From Chromatiaceae bacterium (lineage in GTDB: Bacteria; Pseudomonadota; Gammaproteobacteria; Chromatiales; Chromatiaceae), in the NCBI GenBank assembly GCA_016714645.1, contig JADKCI010000003.1, positions 1 through 24,614 of the forward strand: DNA of 24,614 nt, read 5' to 3'. The position numbers and the translations under genes are program-made. How positions within the stretch are numbered: position 1 is the stretch's first letter; every line of letters begins with the position of its first letter. Shown here piece by piece: positions 17,995 to 24,614 of this stretch. The notes under the pieces are model-generated. The model had not been told where the DNA came from. It did no database searches and saw nothing but the letters and a program-made list of their open reading frames with translations.

Positions 17995-18275
17995 TCAATG
18001 GTAATCAATGATCTCAACTCATGGGCATCACCATCCGCAAAGCGGAAGCAGAGGCGCCATTGATCGTTGATACGGATACTCCACTGGCCAGCCCGGTCGT
18101 TTGACAGTGACTCCAGGTTATTGGAGGGCGGCAGGCGCAGATCTTCGATGTGAGTGGCGGCATCCAATTGAATCAGCCGCATCGCCGCGCGCTTGAGAAG
18201 ATCGGGTGGCAACCGCCGCGATTTTCCCGTCCGGAAAAAACGTTCCGTTGCGTCGCTGGCGAAAGACTGAATCAT
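17995..18275 (-). CDS. higB: HigB-family toxin (RelE/ParE-like mRNA interferase)
   Basis: HigB toxins cleave mRNA on the ribosome. The ATG at 18275 opens MIQSFASDATERFFRTGKSR, followed by RRLPPDLLKRAAMRLIQLDA and then QWSIRINDQWRLCFRFADGD, where the WSIRINDQWRLCFRF strand pair is the core RelE-fold signature of HigB. The reading frame overruns the expected end. One indel in GAGTTGAGATC (about 18010-18020) restores the usual IDYH ending and the TGA at 17995-17997, giving 93 residues. The open frame could also extend upstream to 18389, but the family start is clearly at MIQSF. The ribosome-binding site is weak. An 11-base inverted repeat, CCTCC-G-GGAGG, around 18321-18331 is a possible HigA operator. 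Confidence 0.85.
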
Positions 18276-18320
18276 TTGACAACTATCATCTGCTGGATCT
18301 GAGCGTCCACCCCAATTTGA

Positions 18321-18331
18321 CCTCCGGGAGG
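18321..18331. promoter_or_regulatory. Short inverted repeat upstream of higB
   Basis: CCTCC and GGAGG flank a single G about 50 bases before the higB start, next to an AT-rich TATATG. Antitoxins of this class bind palindromes near their promoter. The repeat is short, so this could be chance. Nothing else is recognisable in the 282 bases between higB and the GDSL esterase gene. Confidence 0.25.
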
Positions 18332-18557
18332 ATATATGCTGCTTGAAGCCTGTCTGGTTGATTGACGCCACCAAGGCCCTTGATGGCATCCCCTTCCCCG
18401 GCCGGATGGTACACCATTAAAGCTGGCCATAGCGTCTCCCGGAACGGGTACGGACGGCAGCGGTAGGGCGCTGGCACCGAGAGGCACAACCTGCCTGTCA
18501 GCGATAGCCTAAAATCCCAGCATCCCACCCCCGCGGACCTTCGGAGCGCCCCTACCC

Positions 18558-19181
18558 ATGCGGCATGGACTTTTCATCCTCGCCTTGCTGGCCACCGCCT
18601 GGCTCACGGCCTGCGGCCAGGAACCCCAACTGACACCCCTTCCCCCCGGCGCGACCGTCCTCGCCTTTGGCGACAGCGTGACCTTCGGGACGGGAGCCGC
18701 CCCGGGGGAGGATTGGCCAAGGGCCCTGGCCCTCAAGACCGGCTGGGAGGTGATCAATGCCGGGGTTCCGGGGGATACGGCGGAAGCTGGCAAGAGCCGC
18801 ATCCAAGCCCTGCTTGATCAACACCAACCCGCCCTGGTCATCATCGAAATAGGGGGCAATGACTTCCTGCGGCGCCGACCGCGACAAGCCGTGAAGGAGG
18901 ATCTGCGGCACCTGCTGCGCACGGTCAGGCAGAGTGGGGCGCAAGCCGTGCTGGTGGCCGTGCCGGAATTGTCCCTGCTCAACCTCGTCATCGGCAAAGG
19001 GGATGCGCCCCTCTACCAGGAGTTGTCGGAGGAAGAGGCGGTACCGGTTATCGACCAGGTGTTTTCGGAGATCCTGAGCCAGCCAGAACTCCGGGCGGAC
19101 CAGATTCACCCAAATGCCGAGGGCTATCGACGGATGGCTTCCGGCATTTACGATCACCTGAAGCAAGCCGGAGCCCTGTGA
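18558..19181 (+). CDS. GDSL-type esterase/lysophospholipase lipoprotein (TesA-like)
   Basis: This SGNH hydrolase splits ester or thioester bonds of acyl substrates. It begins with a lipoprotein signal, MRHGLFILALLATAWLTAC, whose lipobox Cys is residue 19, so the enzyme is exported and membrane-anchored. The block I motif FGDSVTFG carries catalytic Ser40. NAGVPGDTA supplies the oxyanion Gly, IGGNDFL (block III) supplies Asn101, and DQIHPNAEGY (block V) supplies Asp181 and His184. All four SGNH residues are present. At 207 residues it is the usual TesA length. It is the only long gene in the window with no sign of a frameshift. GGAG lies 11 bases before the ATG. The MBL-fold gene follows after 55 bases, probably in the same transcript. 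Confidence 0.93.
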   Translation: MRHGLFILALLATAWLTACGQEPQLTPLPPGATVLAFGDSVTFGTGAAPGEDWPRALALKTGWEVINAGVPGDTAEAGKSRIQALLDQHQPALVIIEIGGNDFLRRRPRQAVKEDLRHLLRTVRQSGAQAVLVAVPELSLLNLVIGKGDAPLYQELSEEEAVPVIDQVFSEILSQPELRADQIHPNAEGYRRMASGIYDHLKQAGAL

Positions 19182-19236
19182 CTCCGCAAGCGCCTTGCCC
19201 CTGTGACACGCCCGATCTCGATTGACAGGAAAACCG

Positions 19237-20227
19237 ATGCCAGACCCCCAGCCAACCCCCGCCGCCGCGCCACCGGTCCAACCACTTGCCCTGGGCTTAC
19301 TCAAGCATCTGAGGATCAGATGCATTTCCGAGATTGGCTGGCTCGACACGCCCACCATGCTTGCGGATATCGTCGCCGCCGGCGGGATGAGCACCAATCA
19401 ATATCGGCTGCCCTGGCCCCCCTTTGGCGACCAGCACCCTGCCAACGCCGCCGGGTCCTCGGCCCTGATCGAGGCGGAAACGCTGGACGGCAAACGCTAT
19501 CGGGTCCTGTTCGATACCGGCTGGAATCCGGCCTGGATGGAGCGGCGCTTCGCCGAAGAGGGGGTTGACCGGCTCTTGGCGGAGGGCGCCGTGGATTGCC
19601 TCGTCATCAGTCACGAACATTTCGATCATTTCTGGGGGATCGGCGTCACCCTGAGGCATTGTCCGTCCCTGCCCATCTATATCCCGGTGGGGTTTCAGCC
19701 CGAGGGGCTGGCCCTGATCAGGCAGTATGGTCACACCGGGCCAGTCATCCAGGTGCCGCCCCAGCAACCGCTGAGCCTGTTTCCGGGCTGCGCCCTGGTG
19801 CAGTTTCCGATGGAGACCCTGCTGCAGGTCCAAGGCGAAAACGTCCTCTATTTCGAGGTTCAAGACCAGGGACTGGTGATGGTGACCGGTTGTGGGCATA
19901 GCGGCGTCCTCAATCTGCTGGATTACGCCCGCCAGACCTTCGTCGGGGGGACCGCCTGCTGCGGTGTACGGTGGGCTGCACATAGCGCCCTTGATGATTG
20001 GAACGAGGAAAAGACCGCCTCATCCAAGCCCTGGCGACCTATGGCATCCAGCACTTCGGCTGCAACCATTGCACCGGGGCCCTGGCCGTGGAAAGATGCT
20101 GGCCGCTGGCTTTCCGGTGGTCAGGGGCAGCGCGCGCCTGGGTTCGCAAACCGATTTGTTTCTGGGCAACGGCGATTGCCTTGAGGTGTCGGCGGACCCA
20201 GCCCGGAAGGAGGCGGTCATGAGCTGA
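19237..20227 (+). CDS. MBL-fold metallohydrolase, MptA/dihydropterin-synthase-like subfamily, one frameshift
   Basis: It has the metallo-beta-lactamase fold with the dinuclear metal motif VISHEHFDHFWGIG (H-x-H-x-D-H, 19606-19640) and a further ligand in MVTGCGHSGVLNLL. The C-terminal FGCNHCTG segment (about 20057-20080) is typical of the subfamily annotated as 7,8-dihydropterin-6-yl-methyl-aminobenzene 5'-phosphate synthase-like, though most bacterial members have no proven substrate. An unusually long N-terminal part includes IGWLDTPTMLADIVAAGG. The ATG at 19237 is chosen because AGGA lies 6 bases upstream; a TTG at 19222 is in frame but less likely. One indel near 19955 changes frame, and the corrected end is KEAVMS at TGA 20225-20227. 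There is no signal peptide, so it is cytoplasmic. Confidence 0.88.
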
Positions 20228-20328
20228 GGGCCCCCTCCCATCAGCCGGATAGGGCGCGTCAGCGGGTGTCACCACCGCCTCTGTGACCTGATTAACGGAT
20301 AGCCGTCTGAATTGCCGAAAGAGCCTTC

Positions 20329-20337
20329 TGTTATACT
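20329..20337 (+). promoter_or_regulatory. Extended -10 promoter element upstream of the flavin oxidoreductase
   Basis: TG-T-TATACT (TG at 20329-20330, TATACT at 20332-20337) is a near-consensus extended -10 box. There is no good -35 at 17 bases, which extended -10 promoters tolerate. It lies 45 bases before the ATG at 20383. The rest of the 155-base gap shows nothing else. Confidence 0.5.
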
Positions 20338-20382
20338 GACAAATATCGAATTCGCTTAGCATTTATTCTCGGAGAGAGCCGG

Positions 20383-21477
20383 ATGTCCGCATTATTCCAA
20401 CCCTTCAAACTCAAGGACGTGACGCTGCGCAACCGCATCGCCATTCCGCCCATGTGTCAATACGTGGCCGTCGATGGTCTGATCAACGAGTGGCACCAGG
20501 TGCATTTGGTGGGTCTCGCCCGGGGCGGGGCCGGATTGGTCATCGTCGAGGCCACGGCGGTGGCGCCGGAAGGCCGCATCACCCCCGGCTGTGCCGGCAT
20601 CTGGAACGATGGGCTCGCCCAGGCCTTCGCCCCGGCCGTGGCCGCCATCAAGGCCGCCGGGGCCGTGCCGGGCCTGCAGATCGCCCACGCCGGCCGCAAG
20701 GCCAGCGCCAACCGCCCCTGGGAGGGTGACGACCACATGGCCGCGGATGATCCGCGCGGCTGGCCGACCCTGGCCCCTCGGCCATCCCTTTCGGCGCCAA
20801 TCTGCCCAAGGTCCCACAGGCCATGACCCTGGATGACATTGCCCGGGTCCGCCAGGACTTCGTCAGTGCCGCCCAACGGGCCCGGGACGTCGGCTTCGAG
20901 TGGCTGGAACTGCACTTCGCCCACGGCTACCTGGGGCAAAGCTTTTTCTCGCCCCATTCCAACCAGCGGCAAGATGCCTATGGCGGCAGCCTGGAAAATC
21001 GCAGCCGCTTTCTGGTGGAGACCCTGGCCGCGGTGCGCCGGGTGTGGCCCGAGCATCTGCCCCTGACGGCGCGCTTCGGGGTCATCGAATTCGACGGCCA
21101 CGACGAGGAAACCCTGGCCGAGTCCATCGAACTCGCCAAAACCTTCAAACGCGAAGGCCTGGACCTGCTCAGCGTCAGTATCGGCTTCTCGACCCCGAGC
21201 GCCACCATTCCCTGGGCACCCGCCTTCCTGGCGCCGATCGCCGAGCGGGTGCGCCGGGGCCCAGGTGCCCGTCGCCTCGGCCTGGGGAATCGATACGCCG
21301 GCACTGGCCGAGCGGACGGTGCAAGAGTGTCAACTGGACCTGGTCATGGTCGGCCGCGCCCATCTGGCCAATCCGCACTGGCCTTATCAGGCCGCCCTGA
21401 AGCTGGGAATCGACCGCCCCTCCTGGGTACTGCCCCCGTCCTACGCCCATTGGCTCGAACGCTACTCCGTTAACTGA
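20383..21477 (+). CDS. NADH:flavin oxidoreductase, Old Yellow Enzyme family (YqjM/xenobiotic reductase type), two frameshifts
   Basis: This TIM-barrel FMN enzyme reduces activated C=C bonds with NAD(P)H. The N-terminus LFQPFKLKDVTLRNRIAIPP followed by MCQY is the YqjM-type start, where the Cys tunes the flavin. LQIAHAGRKAS carries the His/Arg pair, and FEWLELHFAHGYLGQSFFSP with NQRQDAYGGSLENRSRF downstream is the family signature for FMN and substrate binding. The phosphate-binding end is VMVGRAHLANPHWPY, followed by a C-terminal PSYAHWLERYSVN. Frames change near 20775, where one C is missing from a C run, and near 21262. With both corrected the protein is about 364 residues, the normal size. 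GGAGAGAG precedes the ATG by about 5 bases. The gene converges on the two-component system. Confidence 0.93.
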
Positions 21478-21557
21478 AACTCCCGTCATCACCCGCCAGG
21501 GCGTCAGGAGCGGGCGCCGAACCCCTGGGTAAAGCGCCTGGGCGGGGATTCAGGCGG

Positions 21558-21585
21558 GGGTCGGGCGCAATCGTCAGCCCGACCC
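21558..21585. terminator. Perfect 9-base-pair hairpin at the end of the response-regulator gene
   Basis: GGGTCGGGC and GCCCGACCC pair perfectly around a 10-base loop that contains the stop codon of the response regulator. The position between convergent genes suggests a terminator or RNA-stabilising hairpin. No T tract follows on either strand. Confidence 0.4.
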
Positions 21586-22937
21586 GCTCGCCTGGGTCTC
21601 GGTCAGCCCATAGCGCTGGATCAGGCGGTAGACGTTGCGCTCGCTGATGGCGAGCACCTCCGCGACCTTGGCGCGGTGGCCGGAGAACTTGCGCAACTGC
21701 ATCTTGAGGTATTCGGCCTGGAGCTGATCCAGGGTCGGATCGGTGTCGAAGCTGACACTGACCTTGGCGTTGGTGGCACTGGACCCGAAGGCGAGGTGTT
21801 CGGGGCGGATGGTTTTGTTGTCGCGAGAGAGGATGATGGCCCGCTCGATGACGTTGCGCAGTTCCCGCACATTGCCCGGCCAGTCGTGGGGACACCAGGC
21901 GGCGGATCGCCTCGTTGGACACACGCTTATTGATGCGCCGCGAGAAGTTGTGGTTCTGAACGAAATGGGCGACGAGATAGGGGATGTCGTCGCGGCGGTC
22001 CCGTAGTGGTGGGGTGTCGATGACGAAGGCGCTCAGGCGAGTAGAGGTCCACGCGGAAGGTCCCGGCACGACCCATGGCCGCCAGGTCGCGGTTGGTGGC
22101 GGCGACGATGCGCACATTGGCCTGAAGGTCGCGGGTCCCGCCGACGCGGCGGAAGGTCCCGGTCTCCAGGATGCGCAGCAGCTTGGCCTGGATGGACGGC
22201 TCGATCTCGCCGATTTCGTCCAGGAACAGGGTGCCACCCTCGGCCCCCTCGACCAGACCGCGCTTCTGCTTGTCCGCCCCGGTGAAGGACCCGCGCTCGT
22301 GGCCGAAGAGTTCGGACTCGAAGAGCTTCTCTTGCAGGGTGCAGCAATCCATGGCGATGAAGTTGCGGGCGGCCCGCGGGCTGTGATCGTGGATGGCGCG
22401 GGCTACCAGCTCCTTGCCCGCCCCGCTCTCGCCCTGGATCAGGACCGTGATGTCGCTGTTGGCCACCGCGGAGATGGTCTCCTTGACCCGCATCAGAGGG
22501 GCGCTGACCCCGATCATGAAGCTGGCGCACCCCTCCCGGGCCTTGAGGCGCTTGGTGCAGAACTGGTGGTCGCTGCGCAGGGTGGCCTCGTCCAGGGCGC
22601 GGCCCACCACCAGGGTCAGCTCCTCGGGGCTGACAGGTTTCAGCAGGTACTCGTAGGCCCCGGCCTTCATGGCTGCCACGGCGTTGCGCACCGAGCCGAA
22701 GGCGGTGAGCACGATGACCGGTTGGCGTGCCACCAGGGCCGGCAGGCGCTCCAGGCTGTTGCCGTCGGGGAGCTTGACATCGGCGATGACGAGGTGCGGT
22801 TCGTGCTGCGCCAGGTGGTCGTCGGCCTCGCGCCAGCCCGCCGCGTGGGTCACCTCGTGACCAAGGCTACGCAAGTGCTGGGCGACCAGGCGGCTCATGA
22901 CCCGGTCGTCTTCGATCAAGAGGATACGCTTGTCCAT
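21574..22937 (-). CDS. Sigma-54-dependent response regulator, NtrC family, two frameshifts
   Basis: A three-domain activator of RpoN-dependent promoters. The receiver domain has Asp10/Asp11, the phosphoacceptor Asp53 (VIADVKLPDG), Thr78 and Lys100. The AAA+ domain has Walker A GESGAGKE, the sigma-54-contact loop as GSFTGA (the common variant of GAFTGA), Walker B GGTLFLDEIGE and ATNRDLAAM. After frame changes near 22040 and 21890 it continues through FVIDTPPLRDRRDDIPYL to HDWPGNVRELRNVIERA, and ends in a Fis-type helix-turn-helix (KVAEVLAISERNVYRLIQRY). The ATG at 22937 has GGAGG 9 bases upstream and lies 4 bases after the kinase stop, so the pair form one operon. The target genes are unknown; no TGGCAC-N5-TTGC site was found nearby. 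The stop is TGA 21574-21576. Confidence 0.95.
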
Positions 22938-22941
22938 GGGC

Positions 22942-24614
22942 TCAGGCCTCCGGGCAGGGTTGTGGGAGGCGGGGCGCCGCCCCATCGAGTTCCAGGTCCG
23001 CGTCCGGCAGGATTAGGGTGAAGCGGCTGCCACGCCCGGGTTCGCTAACCACCGTGATACGGCCGCCATGGTGCTCGACGAAGGCCTTGGTGATGGACAG
23101 CCCGAGCCCGGTGCCATGGACCCCGTCGGCCCGCCGGCTGAAGAAGGGCTGGAAGATGCGCCCCAGGTCCTGGCGGGGGATGCCGACCCCGGTATCGGTA
23201 AAGGTAATCTCGACCTGGACATCGCGCCGGGCGCAGGTCACGTCCAGGGTCCCGCCCTGGGGCATGGCGTGCAGGGCATTCTGGGCCAGGTTGAGGACGG
23301 CCATGCGCAGCTCGGTATCCGTGGCCATGACCCGCACCGGACCTGAGTCCGCGCCCAATCGGATGTCCACACACGCCGCTCTTGGGCCTCCCAGGCCAGC
23401 AGGCTCAGGGTGTCGTCCACCACTTCAATAACATCCACCAGTTCCTGGTGGTCTGGCGAGGTACGCTCAGGCGCAGCAGGCGCTGGGTGACCTGGATGCA
23501 AGTGTCCACCTCCTGGTCCACCAGCCCCAGGCAGGTCTGCACCTCGGCCAGGTCCGGAGGCTGCGCGCGGGCGGCGCCCACCGCCGCGTGAAGGGCCAGG
23601 CGCACCGAGCCCAGGGGGTTGTGGATCTCATGGGCCACCCCGGCCGCCAGACGCCCCAGCTCCGAGAGGCGTTGCTCGTGGGAGAAGCTCACCGCCTGGC
23701 CCAGGTCGCGGATCGACTCCACCACCAGGTGGTGGGTCTCGCCGTCGCGGGTCAGGGTCAGGGGGGCGGCGTAGGTCTCCACATCCAACCCGGTCCCATC
23801 GGCCCGAATCAGATAGTGAACCAGCCGCAGCGGGGCCCCGGTGCGGGTTGCCTCGTGCAGCGGGCAGGTCATCAGCGTCTCGGGACAGGGTTGGTCCCTG
23901 ACCGTGGGTCTGGGCGTAGCAGGGGCGGGAGGCTTGGGCCGGGTCCATTGGGATCGCAGGGTTGGTCGAACCGATCTGACGGCGATAGGCGGCGTTGCAC
24001 AGCACCACCCGGTAGTCTTGGTCGATCACCCGGATGCCATCCGGGAAGGCGTCCACCAGGGCCTGGAGGAAATGTTCCTTTTCCTGCAACTCGGCCATCT
24101 GGCGCCCCAAGGCCGAGGCCATGCGGTTCATAGTCTCGCCCAGGACGGTCAGTTCGTCGCCTCCGGTCAGATGGGTGCGGGTGCTCAGATCCCCTTCCGA
24201 GATGCGTACGCTGGCCTCGGCCAGCTGGGCGACGGGGAGCAGGACATAGCGGCGCATGAACCACCAGCCACCCCCCAGGTTGAGCAGGACGATGAGCGAC
24301 CCGGCCCCCATGAGCAGCAGGGTGGTGTGGCGCGCCTGCTGGCCAATGGAGTCGGCGTCGTAGTCCACATAAAGAACCCCATTGACCGGGTGTTCGGCCA
24401 TAGGGCCGTGGCATTCCTGGCAGGGGGGTTGATTGGGGACCGGGTTGACGCTGCGCAGCACGGTCGGCCCGGTCTGGGCCACGATCAGGCGGGTCGCGGG
24501 CTGGTCATCGGACTCCGGGGGCAGGCGCTGGCCGAGCCGGGCCGGATCGTTGGCGAAGCGCACCTCTCCCTGGGGGTTGGCGATGGTCACTGCCAGCACA
24601 TCGGGTTTGGCGCC
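22942..24614 (-). CDS. Sensor histidine kinase with CxxCH motif in its extracytoplasmic domain (5' end off window)
   Basis: The kinase partner of the NtrC-type regulator. From the visible N-terminal side: part of an extracytoplasmic sensor domain containing CQECHG (24408-24422), a haem c-type CxxCH motif; VNGVLYVDYDADSIGQQ; a transmembrane helix (LLLMGAGSLIVLLNLGGGWW); a HAMP domain (LPVAQLAEASVRISEGDLST); a PAS-like segment (ALVDAFPDGIRVIDQDYRVV); the H-box AHEIHNPLGSVRL with the phospho-acceptor His; the N-box NLAQNALHAMPQGG; DTGVGIP; FQPFF; and the G2 box GTGLGLSITKAFVEHHGG. At least three indels (near 23890, 23455 and 23365) split it. The N-terminal membrane segment lies beyond the right edge. 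CxxCH-containing sensor domains of this kind are known in kinases thought to sense redox state or gases. Confidence 0.93.

Noticed and set aside
20491..20510. TGGCAC followed by TGCA as a sigma-54 promoter
   Set aside because: The spacing does not fit the -24/-12 arrangement, and it lies inside the flavin oxidoreductase coding sequence.
21984..23021. Plus-strand 345-codon open frame opposite the response regulator
   Set aside because: It is an antisense shadow of a clearly coding NtrC-type gene, with a biased Gly/Asp/Val composition and no recognisable motif.
1..24614. CRISPR arrays, tRNA or rRNA genes, complete insertion sequences
   Set aside because: No regularly spaced direct repeats, no cloverleaf-like or rRNA-like segments, and no transposase with terminal inverted repeats were seen by eye.

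Overview
The window is GC-rich DNA from what looks like a gammaproteobacterium of the purple sulfur type (Chromatiales/Chromatiaceae). That is an inference from the rnfABCDGE order, the overall protein style and the base composition; no rRNA or other marker is present. Almost every gene can be read at protein level only by switching frame. The breaks are mostly single-base changes in homopolymer runs, and they are densest at the left end and sparsest at the right. I read this as a low-quality contig end rather than wholesale gene decay, although decay of the left-most genes cannot be excluded.

Layout. (1) 1-5544, plus strand: the tail of a type 3 BREX phage-defence locus, namely a SNF2-like helicase (brxHII), the alkaline-phosphatase-fold protein pglZ, and a BrxA-family protein. 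The expected upstream genes brxF, brxC and pglX would lie off the left edge. (2) 5603-11595, minus strand: the Rnf ion-translocating ferredoxin:NAD+ oxidoreductase operon, rnfA-B-C-D-G-E. A conserved-looking but uncharacterised gene starts 5 bases after rnfE. (3) 11912-13411, plus strand: a DUF1343/NamZ-like peptidoglycan hydrolase followed by a small protein with two CDGSH iron-sulfur motifs. A ferredoxin-NADP+ reductase (fpr) converges on the pair. (4) 14332-15574: a low-GC patch with an unrecognised small gene, a DUF4410-type lipoprotein and a 34-residue single-pass membrane protein in front of the lipoprotein. (5) 15881-18275: a GNAT acetyltransferase coupled to a PuuE-type polysaccharide deacetylase/allantoinase that has lost its N-terminal region, then a higBA toxin-antitoxin pair on the other strand. 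(6) 18558-21477, plus strand: a secreted GDSL esterase lipoprotein (the cleanest long gene here), an MBL-fold metallohydrolase and an Old Yellow Enzyme-type flavin oxidoreductase. (7) 21574-24614, minus strand: a two-component system made of a membrane histidine kinase with a CxxCH (haem c-type) motif in its extracytoplasmic sensor region and a sigma-54-dependent NtrC-type response regulator.

Functionally, much of the window concerns electron transfer: Rnf, the CDGSH protein, Fpr, the flavin oxidoreductase and a putative haem-sensing kinase. Defence functions (BREX-3, HigBA) are also present. I do not see an obviously new multi-gene system. The best leads are the uncharacterised gene coupled to rnfE, the micro-membrane-protein/lipoprotein pair, and the CxxCH sensor kinase.
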